DNA of 64,000 nt from Desulfoscipio sp. XC116. GTDB taxonomy: Bacteria > Bacillota > Desulfotomaculia > Desulfotomaculales > Desulfallaceae. This document shows, piece by piece, positions 28,006 to 37,663 of the stretch. Each line of letters starts with the position of its first letter. Position 1 is the first letter of the stretch. The translations under genes and the position numbers were made by a program. The DNA is taken from NCBI RefSeq assembly GCF_039851975.1, contig NZ_CP156660.1:62001-126000 (forward strand), written 5' to 3'. The notes beneath the pieces are model-generated. The model was given only the letters and a program-made list of their open reading frames with translations, made no database searches and had not been told where the DNA came from.

Positions 28006-28968
28006 TTGCCGTATATTGTAGTAGGGATCCGTTTTAAATCGGCGGGAAAAATATACTATTTTGACCCTGGGGAATTGCACTTATCAGTAAACGATGGTGT
28101 TATTGTGGAAACTTCCAGAGGGATTGAATACGGAACCGTGGTAATTGAACCGCGGGAAGTGCCGGAGGAGGAAGTGGTCGGTAATTTAAAAATGGTGCTG
28201 CGCCGGGCCAACGAAGAAGATATGGCTCAATTGCAAGCCAACCGGGAGAAAGAAATCAAGGCCATGGAAATCTGCCTGGAGAAGATTAACACTCACGGAT
28301 TGCCCATGAAGCTGGTGGACGTGGAACAAACCTTTGATGGCAATAAAATTATTTTTTATTTTACTGCCGATGGGCGAATAGATTTTCGCGAGCTGGTCAA
28401 GGATCTAGCCGCGATTTTTCGGACCCGCATTGAACTGCGCCAGATTGGTGTGCGGGATGAGGCTAAAATGATGGGCGGTATGGGCTGCTGTGGCAGGGAA
28501 TTATGCTGTACCACCTGGCTGGCCGATTTTGCGTCGGTGTCCATTAGGATGGCTAAAGAGCAGAATCTTTCACTTAATCCCACTAAAATTTCGGGTATTT
28601 GTGGCCGTTTAATGTGCTGTTTAAAGTTTGAAAATGAAGTTTATGAACAGGCCAAAGAAGGCTTCCCGGAACTTGGCAAAAAGGTAACCACACCGGACGG
28701 CGACGGCCGGGTAAATGGTATTAATATTTTTAAGCGAACAGTTAATGTGGAACTGCGGGAAAGTAAATTGGTTAAAGAGTATCCCTGTAGTGTAATTGAA
28801 GTGGAGTCTGTGGAAGGTGATCATGGTGAAGCCCCTAACGTTAAAAATGAAGGCGCTGGAGGCCAGGGCACAGGACCTGCTGTCCGAAATCAAAAATCTG
28901 AAAAATCTTGTCGAAATGCTCGAAACAGAAAATGCAAAGCTCAGACAACAGTTGATCCTGATGTATGA
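28006..28968 (+). CDS. ricT: PSP1-domain RicT (YaaT) iron-sulfur regulatory protein
   Basis: 320 residues. The PSP1 domain (about 60-145) is followed by the Cys-rich GCCGRELCC and CGRLMCCL motifs that bind 4Fe-4S clusters in the RicAFT (YlbF-YmcA-YaaT) complex, which guides RNase Y processing and Spo0A phosphorylation. TTG start at 28006. The last 48 residues are polar and low-complexity and are read over the yabA start, so they may be dispensable. Confidence 0.9.
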   Translation: MPYIVVGIRFKSAGKIYYFDPGELHLSVNDGVIVETSRGIEYGTVVIEPREVPEEEVVGNLKMVLRRANEEDMAQLQANREKEIKAMEICLEKINTHGLPMKLVDVEQTFDGNKIIFYFTADGRIDFRELVKDLAAIFRTRIELRQIGVRDEAKMMGGMGCCGRELCCTTWLADFASVSIRMAKEQNLSLNPTKISGICGRLMCCLKFENEVYEQAKEGFPELGKKVTTPDGDGRVNGINIFKRTVNVELRESKLVKEYPCSVIEVESVEGDHGEAPNVKNEGAGGQGTGPAVRNQKSEKSCRNARNRKCKAQTTVDPDV

Positions 28969-29143
28969 TATGCAAGAAAGTGATAAAACCGGTTCCGCCG
29001 GTTTGCCGAAGGTGGTCTCGGGGCGGCAGAACCTGGTTAATTTGTACAACCAGGGTTTTCATGTCTGCAATATCTATTTTGGCCGAATACGGGAAAGCGA
29101 GTGCTTATTTTGTGCTGCTTTTTTACATCGCAAACAGGAGTGA
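28823..29143 (+). CDS. yabA: YabA-like replication initiation control protein
   Basis: 106 residues. N-terminal leucine-zipper coiled coil (about 8-48, LKMKALEARAQDLLSEIKNLKNLVEMLETENAKLRQQL) and a C-terminal zinc site GFHVCNIYFG....CLFCAAFL. YabA tetramers bind DnaA and DnaN and restrain initiation. ATG at 28823 overlaps ricT by 146 bases in another frame, an unusually long overlap that suggests coupled translation. The same ricT-yabA order exists in Bacillus. Confidence 0.82.
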   Translation: MVKPLTLKMKALEARAQDLLSEIKNLKNLVEMLETENAKLRQQLILMYDMQESDKTGSAGLPKVVSGRQNLVNLYNQGFHVCNIYFGRIRESECLFCAAFLHRKQE

Positions 29144-29148
29144 TTTAG

Positions 29149-30009
29149 ATGCGGCCGGTTGAAGGGAGCGGCGTTTTATTCCTTTGTGCCACACCTATCG
29201 GTAATTTGGAGGATATTACCTTGCGGGTGCTGAAGGTGTTGCGGGAGGTGGATCTGGTGGCGGCTGAAGACACCCGCCATACCCGCAAGCTGTTTAGTCA
29301 TTATGGCATCCATACTGCTCTGACCAGCTACCATGAGCATAACCGGCAGTCCAAAGGTGTTTATATTATTGAACAGCTGGCCGCGGGGCGAAACGTGGCT
29401 TTGGTAAGTGATGCCGGTACGCCGTGCATTTCCGACCCGGGTGAAGAATTAGTTGCGGCGGCTCTGGAAAGAGGTATCCGGGTGACGTCATTGCCCGGAT
29501 CCAGTGCTTTGCTGGCTGCGCTGACCATGTCCGGACTGGCGACGGCCAGATTCGTATTTGAGGGGTTTTTGCCGGTCAAGAACAAGGAGCGACGCCGGCG
29601 GTTGACACTGCTGGCCCGAGAGTCCAGAACCATGGTATTATATGAGTCTCCCCACCGTCTGCTGAAAACATTGGGTGAGCTTGTAGATGTCCTGGGTGAC
29701 CGGCGGGCCTGCACGGCCCGGGAATTGACCAAGCTGCATGAGGATGTGCGGCGCGGTACTTTAAAGCAGCTGCAGCAGCAGTCGGAAAACCGACCGCCGC
29801 GGGGTGAATTTGTGCTGGTTATTGATGGGTGTTCTGCCGTAGAGGAAAAAGAACAAGCTTTGGATAACGGTTTAGTATTGTCACCGGAGGAATCTGTGCG
29901 CTTATTGCAGGAGGAAGGGGTACCAACCAGCAAGGCTATAAAAATAGTAGCCCGCCTGAGGGATATCCCCCGGCGGGAACTGTATAATCAGATTAACAGG
30001 TCCACATAA
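29149..30009 (+). CDS. rsmI: 16S rRNA C1402 2'-O-methyltransferase
   Basis: 286 residues of the tetrapyrrole-methylase fold. LFLCATPIGNLEDITLRVLKVLREVDLVAAEDTRHTRKL is the N-terminal signature, followed by LVSDAGTPCISDPGEELV and an SAM-site LPGSSALLAAL. It uses SAM to methylate the ribose of C1402 in the ribosome P site. ATG six bases after yabA. Bacillus yabB and yazA, normally between yabA and rsmI, are absent. Confidence 0.95.
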   Translation: MRPVEGSGVLFLCATPIGNLEDITLRVLKVLREVDLVAAEDTRHTRKLFSHYGIHTALTSYHEHNRQSKGVYIIEQLAAGRNVALVSDAGTPCISDPGEELVAAALERGIRVTSLPGSSALLAALTMSGLATARFVFEGFLPVKNKERRRRLTLLARESRTMVLYESPHRLLKTLGELVDVLGDRRACTARELTKLHEDVRRGTLKQLQQQSENRPPRGEFVLVIDGCSAVEEKEQALDNGLVLSPEESVRLLQEEGVPTSKAIKIVARLRDIPRRELYNQINRST

Positions 30010-30038
30010 AATTATACATTGGCTTATGTATCCTGCTG

Positions 30039-30305
30039 TTACATGGCTTTAACCTCTTCTTTTACATTTTCAAACATGGCTAAAGCGCAATTTCGACAAA
30101 CCAGCTTGCCCTTGTAATGCTGTACGTCGGCGGCGTTGCCGCAGAATACGCAAGCGGGCTCATATTTCTTTAAAATTATTTTTTCGGCATCAACATAGAT
30201 TTCCAAAGCATCTTTTTCATCAATACCGAGAGTACGACGTAATTCAATAGGAATTACCACGCGGCCCAGCTCGTCCACTTTTCTAACAATACCAGTAGAT
30301 TTCAA
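30039..30305 (-). CDS. abrB: AbrB/SpoVT-type transition-state regulator
   Basis: 88 residues. N-terminal swapped-hairpin DNA-binding domain STGIVRKVDELGRVVIPIELRRTLGI matches AbrB and Abh. The C-terminal part ACVFCGNAADVQHYKGKLVCRNC has two CxxC pairs, zinc-ribbon-like, which Bacillus AbrB lacks as a full pair. TTG at 30305 chosen: GGAGGG lies just upstream and the protein then begins like relatives; an ATG at 30326 would take in the ribosome site. Opposite strand to metG, same place as in Bacillus. Confidence 0.88.
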   Translation of the reverse strand: MKSTGIVRKVDELGRVVIPIELRRTLGIDEKDALEIYVDAEKIILKKYEPACVFCGNAADVQHYKGKLVCRNCALAMFENVKEEVKAM

Positions 30306-30475
30306 GTCTTTCCCTCCCCTCAGCACGCATTATTTTAGTAGCTAAATAATGCATTATTCGACATAAATTGATTTTAATGCACAAGTAAATGGTACCAATG
30401 ATGGCAGTAAAAGTCAACACTTTTTTTATAAAAACTTGGTTTTTATTGTATAAAAATTATTGTTTTAGGGAAAAC

Positions 30476-30505
30476 TTGACAAGATAGACATCATTACTTT
30501 AAAAT
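30476..30505 (+). promoter_or_regulatory. Promoter of the metG T-box leader
   Basis: TTGACA (30476-30481), 18-base spacer, TAAAAT (30500-30505). Confidence 0.6.
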
Positions 30506-30511
30506 CATTAT

Positions 30512-30795
30512 GTCGATACAGGTCATGATGGAGAGGAGTAAATGCGGAGGAACCGATCAGCGAGTGGGGTTGGTGCAAGCCCACCGGGGAAACCGTATTG
30601 AACATGGCTCCGGAGCCGTCGGTTGAATTCGCAAGTAGACCGTACCGGGTTAAGCGCCGTTATCAAGCTTGAGGTATCGGGATAGCAGTTCCCCGTACCT
30701 TAGTGAGACCTTTTCGATAGAAAAGGTGAAATAAGGGTGGTAACGCGGAAATAGTTTTCGCCCCTGGTTAAGCCGGGGGCGTTATTTATTGTATG
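30512..30795 (+). promoter_or_regulatory. T-box leader upstream of metG
   Basis: Contains stem I with GAGAGGAGTA base, the near-consensus T-box AAGGGTGGTAACGCG (30733-30747) and a terminator CGCCCCTGG / CCGGGGGCG with T-rich tail (30760-30790). Uncharged tRNA should stabilise the antiterminator and let metG be made. An ATG at 30604-30606 within GAACATGG on the descending side of stem I is a plausible Met specifier codon. Confidence 0.85.
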
Positions 30796-30888
30796 GCTTT
30801 TTTAAATCAGGAGCAAGACCTTAAATAACCGATGGTGTAAAAAGTGATGCCGGATTGAAAATTTTAGGATTATTAGGAGGAGAAAAGT

Positions 30889-32448
30889 ATGGAAGCAAAG
30901 AAAACTTTTTACATAACAACGCCAATTTATTACCCAAGTGACAACTTGCATATTGGACACGCTTATACCACGGTGGCAGCCGATGCCATGGCCAGATTTA
31001 AAAAACTGACCGGTCATGAGGTCTGGTTTTTAACGGGCTCCGACGAGCATGGTCAGAAAATAGAACGCTCGGCCCGTGAGCGGGGTGAAACACCCTTGGA
31101 ATATGTGGACAAAATTGTTGCGGGTTTTAAAAATCTCTGGAGCAATTTAAATATTAGTTACGATGATTTTATTCGCACCACGGAAGACAGACACAAAAAA
31201 GTGGTGCAGAAAGTTTTTCAGAAATTATATGATCAGGGGGATATTTATAAGGCCGGCTACAAGGGTTGGTACTGTACACCCTGCGAAACATTGTGGACCG
31301 AGGCGCGCCTGGAGAAGGGCAACTGTCCGGATTGTGGCCGTTCAGTTGAACCGCTGGAGGAGGAAAGCTATTTCTTTAAGATGTCCAAGTATGCCGACCG
31401 CATGCTCAAGTATATTGAGGAAAATCCTGATTTTATCCAGCCTGCCTCCCGGCGCAATGAAATGGTCAGCTTTATTAAGAGTGGGCTCGAAGACCTTTGT
31501 GTGTCCCGTACCACCTTTGACTGGGGAATTACAGTACCATTTGATAAAAAACATATCATTTACGTGTGGGTGGATGCTTTGACCAATTATATTTCAGCGT
31601 TGGGGTACGGTGAGGAAGACGATACCTTATACCAAAAGTTCTGGCCGGCCGATATTCATTTGGTGGGTAAAGATATCGTTCGCTTTCACACTATTATCTG
31701 GCCCATTATACTTATGGCTTTGGAATTGCCCCTGCCCAAGCAGGTGGTGGGACATGGCTGGGTGCTGTTGGACAGCGGTAAGATGAGCAAGTCCAAAGGC
31801 AATGTAGTGGACCCGCTGGTGCTTATCGACAAGTACGGCGTGGATGCTATCCGCTATTACCTGCTGCGGGAAATGCCTCTGGGTGCGGATGTTATTTACT
31901 CGGAGGAGGCGCTGGTACACCGTATCAATGTCGACCTGGCCAATGATTTCGGCAATTTATTCAACCGTACCTGCGCTATGGTAAATAAGTATTTTAAAGG
32001 GCGCTTGGAAACACCGGAGGAGGCCCTCGAGGGCCCGGATGAGGAGTTGCTGGAGCTGGCCCGTAATACCCCGTCGGAGGTAGAGGAGCTTATGAATCGC
32101 CGGGAAATCTCCAATGCTCTGGCGGCTATATTGCGTTTGGTGGGCCGGGCCAACAAATACCTGGAAGAAACCGCGCCTTGGGCGCTGGCCAAGGATCCGG
32201 CCAAGCAGGGCCGCTTAAACACGGTGCTGTATAATGTGGCCGAGACATTGCGTTTTGCCACTGTAATGGCAGCGCCGTTTATGCCCGGGCTGCCCGGGCG
32301 GGCCTGGCCGCTTCTGGGCATTGAGGGGCAGCCGCACCTGTATACCTGGGAGTCGCTGCAGTGGGGCAAGCTGCCGGGCGGTGCGGTACTCAAACGCGGG
32401 GAACCGCTGTTTCCGCGCATTGACCCGGCTGCTTTGGGGGAAGCGTAA
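30889..32448 (+). CDS. metG: Methionine-tRNA ligase
   Basis: 519 residues. HIGH-type DNLHIGHAY (about 17-25), zinc-site YCTPC...NCPDCGR, KMSKSKGN (about 299-306) and the Rossmann/anticodon domains are complete. It ends at 519, lacking the C-terminal EMAP-type tRNA-binding domain found in ~650-residue Bacillus enzymes, so it is the short form. ATG with AGGAGGAG upstream. Controlled by the T-box leader. Its stop overlaps the tatD ATG by one base. Confidence 0.95.
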   Translation: MEAKKTFYITTPIYYPSDNLHIGHAYTTVAADAMARFKKLTGHEVWFLTGSDEHGQKIERSARERGETPLEYVDKIVAGFKNLWSNLNISYDDFIRTTEDRHKKVVQKVFQKLYDQGDIYKAGYKGWYCTPCETLWTEARLEKGNCPDCGRSVEPLEEESYFFKMSKYADRMLKYIEENPDFIQPASRRNEMVSFIKSGLEDLCVSRTTFDWGITVPFDKKHIIYVWVDALTNYISALGYGEEDDTLYQKFWPADIHLVGKDIVRFHTIIWPIILMALELPLPKQVVGHGWVLLDSGKMSKSKGNVVDPLVLIDKYGVDAIRYYLLREMPLGADVIYSEEALVHRINVDLANDFGNLFNRTCAMVNKYFKGRLETPEEALEGPDEELLELARNTPSEVEELMNRREISNALAAILRLVGRANKYLEETAPWALAKDPAKQGRLNTVLYNVAETLRFATVMAAPFMPGLPGRAWPLLGIEGQPHLYTWESLQWGKLPGGAVLKRGEPLFPRIDPAALGEA

Positions 32449-33269
32449 TGGATTTACAGACAGGTTTGCCTGACGGTCGGACAGAGACTGCAAGTTCGGT
32501 GGAACTTTTTGACACTCACGTTCACCTTTATGATGAACAATTTGCTGACGACCTTGACCGGGTATTTAGCCGCATGGCCCAGGCCGGGGTTGCCCGGGCC
32601 ATGTGTGTGGGTTATGATGTTGATTCATCGGAAAAAGCGGTAGCCATGACGAAAAGCCGTACCGGTATTGTGGCCGCGGTGGGGGTGCATCCGCACGATA
32701 CCGGGAGCGTGGCGGCGGATTACCTGGCCCGGCTGGCTGACCTGGCCCGTCATCCTCGGGTGGCGGCACTGGGTGAAATAGGCCTGGACTATTATCGGGA
32801 TCTTTCGCCACGTCCGGTACAGCAGCAAGTTTTTCGGGAACAGCTGGCTTTAGTGCGGGAACTAAACATACCGGTGATTATTCATGTGCGGGAAGCTTAT
32901 GGCGACTTGTTGGATATTTTGCGGCGGGACGGCATCAGTCCTGCCGGTGGAGTAATGCATTGTTTCAGTGGCAGTTGGGAAGTGGCCCAACAGGCCATGG
33001 AGATGGGTTTTTACATTTCCTTGGCCGGGCCGGTGACTTTTAAAAAAGCTCCCAAGTTAAAAGAAATTGCCGTACGAGTGCCTGCAGACCGCTTGCTTAT
33101 AGAAACAGATTGCCCCTTTCTGGCTCCCGAGCCATTTAGAGGGAGGCGCAATGAGCCGGCCTATGTGCGGTATGTGGCTGAACACATTGCCGTGTTGCGG
33201 GATATATCTCTCGGGGAACTGGCCCAAGTTACCACCGCCAACGCAAGGAGGCTGTTTAACCTGATTTAG
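32448..33269 (+). CDS. tatD: TatD-family metal-dependent deoxyribonuclease (YabD)
   Basis: 273 residues of TIM-barrel hydrolase. Metal ligands visible: FDTHVHLYD (HxH), GEIGLDYYRD, IIHVREA, MHCFSGS and ETDCPFLAPEPFRG. About 22 extra residues precede the barrel compared with E. coli TatD, from the ATG overlapping metG; an internal start is possible but no better ribosome site is seen. Member of the metG-tatD pair conserved in Firmicutes. Bacillus rnmV, normally two genes on, is absent. Confidence 0.92.
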   Translation: MDLQTGLPDGRTETASSVELFDTHVHLYDEQFADDLDRVFSRMAQAGVARAMCVGYDVDSSEKAVAMTKSRTGIVAAVGVHPHDTGSVAADYLARLADLARHPRVAALGEIGLDYYRDLSPRPVQQQVFREQLALVRELNIPVIIHVREAYGDLLDILRRDGISPAGGVMHCFSGSWEVAQQAMEMGFYISLAGPVTFKKAPKLKEIAVRVPADRLLIETDCPFLAPEPFRGRRNEPAYVRYVAEHIAVLRDISLGELAQVTTANARRLFNLI

Positions 33270-33490
33270 TTGGCGTAAGTGCGCTATTTTTATAAGTGAG
33301 AGTACCATCTAATCTTACTCCCATGTTGCCATGAAAAGTATGGCTTTAGAGCAGGGAAGATGCTTTGGCCTGTCATTTGCGAGGAGCTAAGCGGCGTGGC
33401 CGTCTTATATTTGATTGTTGACGCTATGGGGATTACTTGCGATGACACTTGTGTAAGATTGACGCGTTGAAAAGATAAGGGGGGACTGAT

Positions 33491-34039
33491 TTGTTAGAAG
33501 GAATGTCGGACGCTGCCAGGGGGTTGACACTGGTATTCACAGGAAACGGCAAGGGTAAAACCACCGCGGCGCTGGGTATGGCCCTAAGGGCCTGGGGCCA
33601 GGGTATGAAGGTATTGGTTTTGCAATTTATCAAGGGCGGCTGGAAATACGGTGAACTGAAGGCGGTGGAAAAACTAGGTTCCAACTTTGTAATGCGGCAA
33701 ATGGGGGAAGGGTTTATCAAAGGTTCCGGTGAAGATGGTATGGAGGTGCACCGGACAGCGGCCCAAAACGCCCTGCAAGAGGCCCGAAAGGCTGTGCGGG
33801 AGGGGGCCGCCGATATGATCATCCTGGATGAAATAAACTATGCTGTACACTACGGGCTGGTGGACTTGGCGGATGTGCTGGATATCATCCGCAGCAAACC
33901 GCCCGGCGTGCATCTGGTGCTTACCGGGCGTAACGCAGCTGATGAGGTAGTGGAATTGGCCGATCTGGTAACGGAAATGAAAGAAGTGAAGCACCCCTTT
34001 GCCAAAGGCATATCCGCCCAAAAGGGTATTGAATTTTAA
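33491..34039 (+). CDS. cobO: Cob(I)yrinic acid a,c-diamide adenosyltransferase, CobO/BtuR type
   Basis: 182 residues; attaches the adenosyl group of ATP to cobalt of corrinoids, making adenosylcobalamin. P-loop-like VFTGNGKGKTTAALGMALRA (about 14-33) and the C-terminal DLVTEMKEVKHPFAKGISAQKGIEF are diagnostic. TTG start at 33491 behind AAGGGGGG. Not part of the Bacillus backbone. The 220 bases upstream do not show a cobalamin riboswitch that I recognise. Confidence 0.92.
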   Translation: MLEGMSDAARGLTLVFTGNGKGKTTAALGMALRAWGQGMKVLVLQFIKGGWKYGELKAVEKLGSNFVMRQMGEGFIKGSGEDGMEVHRTAAQNALQEARKAVREGAADMIILDEINYAVHYGLVDLADVLDIIRSKPPGVHLVLTGRNAADEVVELADLVTEMKEVKHPFAKGISAQKGIEF

Positions 34040-34198
34040 CGATTGTTTCACTGCCCATATTAATAAGGGAGCTAAAAAATTGGCCGATATACCATTTGGT
34101 TGTGAAACGAATACAGATCAATAAAATATGGTTAAACAAATAAGGTGTTGCCCTTGAGTTGACAGATGCCGGATATAATAGCCGGCCCGTCGCCCGAG

Positions 34199-34243
34199 GG
34201 CGGAGCAAGTTGGAAGGCATTAGCCCCGCCGACTTGCTCCGGA
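34199..34243. other. Hairpin downstream of the chemoreceptor gene
   Basis: CGGAGCAAGTTGG pairs with CCGACTTGCTCCG across a 15-base loop; a second GC hairpin (CGTCGCCC..GGGCG) lies beside it. Without a T-run on either strand, but placed between the convergent cobO and chemoreceptor genes where a terminator is expected. Confidence 0.4.
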
Positions 34244-34275
34244 CAATTTAGTACTTGGCACTTGCAATGAGGGTT

Positions 34276-36123
34276 TTAAATCTTAAACCTGGCTACTGCT
34301 TGATTAAGTTCCGTAGCAATGTTAGCCAGTTCCTGAGTGGCACTGGAAACCTGTTGGATGGATGAAGCAATTTGTTCATTAGCGGTGGTAAGCTGTTGTG
34401 TTCCTTCATTTGATTGCCATGCAACATCGGCCAACTCTCTAATAACCAGTGTGTTCTTTTCCACCGCATTGATTATTTGTTCCAATGAAGTCCCGGCATT
34501 ATTCGATAATATAACCCCTTCATTAACTTCCTGCATGCCCCTATCCATAGCCTCTACAGCTGTATTTACTCCAACCTGGATATCTTTTATTAAATCAGTT
34601 ATTTTATGAGCGGCGTTGGCCGATTGTTCGGCAAGTTTACGCACTTCTTCGGCCACCACCGCAAAGCCACGCCCATGTTCACCGGCCCGGGCCGCCTCAA
34701 TGGCCGCATTTAATGCTAAAAGATTGGTTTGATCTGCTATGCCGGTAATTGTATTGATAATTTCCCCTATTTGGTTGGATTGTTGTCCCAGCTTTTGAAC
34801 TGCTTCAGAAGCATTGTTGGATACATCGGCTATCAAGGCAATTTTTTCGACGATATTTTTAACTGCTTGGTTTCCTTGCCGGGCAATAAGGTGAACTTGC
34901 TGGGATTCTTTGGTGGCTTCTTCGGCATTTTCGGCACCCTGGGTGGAGGTTGTGGCCACCTCGTTGGTTGTATTAGCTACCTCTTCAACTGTGGCGCTTA
35001 CTTGCTCACTAGAGGCGGCCAGTTCCTGGCTGTGTGAGGCCAGTTGATCGGAAGTGCTCTGGATATTTGCTATCACTGCTTTTAAATTATTTACCATTTT
35101 GCTGAAAGCAGTTATTAAAACACTGATTTCATCCCGACTGCGGGTCTGGGTGATCTTTGGGGTAAGGTCTCCTTCGGCGATGGTTTCGGCAACCTGGCTT
35201 AAATTAATAATGGGTTTTGATATAACATGGGCAATAGCGGCTGCAATGAGCATCATCATAATCATGGCGGCTATGTTTACGATAATGCTCATATTTCTTA
35301 TGCCGGTTAACGGTTCCATAATATCCTCAACGTTTGCTGATTGGGCCACCGACCAATTGCTTAACTCAATCGGAGCAAAGGCAAGCATCTTATCAGCCCC
35401 CTGATGAGAGTAAAAACCATATCCGTTTTCATCGCTGTTCATCTTTTGAAGAAGTTGTTTTAGTTCGGTATCGCTTGTTTCCATTAATTTTTTATTGTTT
35501 ACAAATTGAGTGTCGGGGTGGGCGATGGTTATATTGTCATTACCCTGGATAAAGCCGTAGCCTGTGCCGCCCAGCTGCATATCTTTAACAACCCGTTCCA
35601 GATAATCCAGTTCCACAGTAACGCCAACCAACCCGTCCGGTGAATTATCATCATCTTTATAAACAGGGGCAACCACTGCAATTACTTGGTTTCCGGTGGC
35701 TTTGCTGATGATGGGGTCTGTAATCACTGTTTCGCCGTTTAATGCTTTGGAATAATAGTCCCGATCAGAGATATCCACCGGTACGTCATTGGTACCGATA
35801 CCGTTACCGGTTTGGTCCGTGGCATATAAATATTCATATTCTTCGTTGGCTTCCTGAACTCGCTTTAATACCGGCAGGTAGATGTCCGGGTCCAAACTTT
35901 TTACAGTTGCACCTGCGGCTCTGTTATTTATATCCTTCATAATTCCATCAAGCCATTGGTTAATGATCTTGGCGTTAAAATCCGCGTTTTTGGCGGCGGC
36001 ATTGGAAACCTCCGCCATAAGTATGTTGGCGGCTTTGTTATAATTAATAAATGATACCGTTGTCAAAATAGTCATGGTGGCTATACTGATTATAAAAATT
36101 ATCTTTAATTTCAAACTTTTCAT
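34276..36123 (-). CDS. Methyl-accepting chemotaxis protein with dCache sensor
   Basis: 615 residues. TM1 (about 6-27), extracellular double-Cache domain (about 35-280, including DYYSKALNGETVITDPIISKATG), TM2 (about 282-303), HAMP (about 305-357), then a coiled-coil signalling domain with the conserved tip DQTNLLALNAAIEAARAGE and GRGFAVVAEEVRKLAEQS. dCache receptors often bind amino acids, polyamines or carboxylates. Ligand unknown. Lone receptor; no che genes in the window. The 5' flank to about 36250 is A+T rich. Confidence 0.93.
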   Translation of the reverse strand: MKSLKLKIIFIISIATMTILTTVSFINYNKAANILMAEVSNAAAKNADFNAKIINQWLDGIMKDINNRAAGATVKSLDPDIYLPVLKRVQEANEEYEYLYATDQTGNGIGTNDVPVDISDRDYYSKALNGETVITDPIISKATGNQVIAVVAPVYKDDDNSPDGLVGVTVELDYLERVVKDMQLGGTGYGFIQGNDNITIAHPDTQFVNNKKLMETSDTELKQLLQKMNSDENGYGFYSHQGADKMLAFAPIELSNWSVAQSANVEDIMEPLTGIRNMSIIVNIAAMIMMMLIAAAIAHVISKPIINLSQVAETIAEGDLTPKITQTRSRDEISVLITAFSKMVNNLKAVIANIQSTSDQLASHSQELAASSEQVSATVEEVANTTNEVATTSTQGAENAEEATKESQQVHLIARQGNQAVKNIVEKIALIADVSNNASEAVQKLGQQSNQIGEIINTITGIADQTNLLALNAAIEAARAGEHGRGFAVVAEEVRKLAEQSANAAHKITDLIKDIQVGVNTAVEAMDRGMQEVNEGVILSNNAGTSLEQIINAVEKNTLVIRELADVAWQSNEGTQQLTTANEQIASSIQQVSSATQELANIATELNQAVARFKI

Positions 36124-36412
36124 TAAATACCCCCTCTTTTTTTGTCTTGTCTAATAGCGGATATCAATACATAATAAATCACCATTCCTGATGTTAATTT
36201 TATGTTCCCAACACCCTCCTCCCTATTTTAGTGCTTAGTTAACAACAGTATTTGGCGAAAAATGTAAATTCCTGTTGTTAACTTATAATATATTACCATA
36301 AATTATAAACTTTAAATAAGCAAAATATTAAAAATATTTGAATTAGTGAGCGGATGGTCCGGTATTGACTGTTGTATATGCATCTAAAACTGTTAAAAAC
36401 CGGACTTGGGCG

Positions 36413-36680
36413 CATTGAAAGTTGAGTTGGATACCTTTGCAGAATTAAACAGTTGCCTTAGTCGGCTTTTTAATTTTTGTTATTTTTTAACTGGGAAGCT
36501 TTTCAAATGCTGTAAAAAGTGGTAAAGCATTAAATGCCGGGGTTTGTACAGAGCAAATAACGCATAGATGGACGTGTTTTACAATTTAACCAGCGTGGCA
36601 GGAAAAAGGAAGTATGTGGCACTGTTGCCTATGGCGCTATCATTTCAGCTTACCAGGGGGCCAAAAAGTAATTTACGCTG
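36413..36680 (+). pseudogene. Decayed duplicate of the yabE leader and 5' coding region
   Basis: 36413-36620 is a near-copy of 37664-37872 (the leader upstream of yabE). At 36619 it jumps into sequence matching 38113-38160, which is codons about 27-42 of yabE (the membrane segment ..MAIISAYQGAKK). About 240 bases between the two parts are missing, so this is an internally deleted remnant of an extra yabE copy. The leader carries a hairpin AATTAAACAG..., intact in the other copy and degraded here. Confidence 0.75.
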
Positions 36681-36834
36681 TAGTACTAATGCAATACCCT
36701 TTTTACCCAAGCATAATCAAATAATCCCCTTGCGCAAAATTAATCAGCCCAATACCCGAGCGCCTCTTTCAAAAAACTGCGGCAATGGATATAATATGCC
36801 TAAGAAATAAACAGAGAGCCGGTGGTTGGCAACT

Positions 36835-37483
36835 ATGACCGCGGAACAAACGGGAAACCTCTTAAGCCCTTTAAACGACCTGGTATTTAAAGCGCTTTTT
36901 GCCCGGGAAGAACCAAGGAGCAGAATTATTCTCATTGACCTGCTCAATTCATTGCTGGGTTTATGCGGAGATGAAAAAATAATCTCGATAACCCACTTGA
37001 ACCCTTTTAATTACAAAGAATATCCAGACGACAAAAGCTCCATTCTGGACATAAAAGACACCTCCGGGAGAAATGAACCCGCTGGAATATTGGCTGACCT
37101 TTATGAAAAACGCCCATAAATCGGACGGCAAAGATTTACTCCAAAAATTAATGGGCCGGAAGGAGGAATTAGCTATAGCCATGGATATGCTGGAAGAAAT
37201 AAGCGCCGATGAAAGGTTGCGGCAAAAAGCCTATGCACGGGAAAAGGCCAGACTGGATGCCATTTCCAGAATCAAATATGCCGAGTTGAAGGGTATGGAA
37301 AAAGGAAAAGTTGAAGGCAAGGCTGATTTATTAATTAAGCAGCTTTCCAAACGGTTCGGCAACCGCCTGCCGAAGGATTTGCAGACGCTGTTAATGGGCG
37401 CCGACGATGCGGTTCTGGATACGATTGGGGAGGAGATTTTCGATTTGCGGACTCCTGATGACATTTTAAAGTTTTTAAATTAA
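36835..37483 (+). pseudogene. Broken Rpn/PD-(D/E)XK nuclease family gene
   Basis: N-terminal part (LLSPLNDLVFKALFA ... SILDIKDTSG) matches the recombination-promoting nuclease/PDDEXK_2 family start. The frame then fails at about 37065, and a +1 frame continues with MNPLEYWLTFMKN ... MEKGKVEGKADLLIKQLSKRFG ... ILKFLN, the family C-terminus. About 130 residues holding the ExQ/K catalytic part are missing, so this is an internal deletion plus frame change, not a simple frameshift. Flanked by the 208-base direct repeats. Inactive. Confidence 0.75.
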
Positions 37484-37663
37484 AACCAAGATCCGGCCTT
37501 GGCGGTTAAAAACGCAAAGGAGGTTTACGATCCTTATATGGGCGGCGGGGTTGTGAGCCTTCTTGGTCATCAAATATGGGCATAGTATTTATTTTTAAGT
37601 ATGTTTTTTTCCGGAAGTAAGGTAGTGGCGTTCAATGTACTAATTGTGCACCCTAAAACCAGT

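Noticed and set aside
33270-33490. Cobalamin riboswitch before cobO
   Set aside because: Searched by eye for the B12-box pattern and found none.
34276-36123. Open frames antisense to the chemoreceptor gene
   Set aside because: The receptor has complete domains on the minus strand; the opposite frames are shadows.
37500-37600. Short frame ..VYDPYMGGG.. resembling a DNA methylase DPxxGGG motif
   Set aside because: Only about 27 codons remain before a stop and nothing else of a methylase is present; too little to call.
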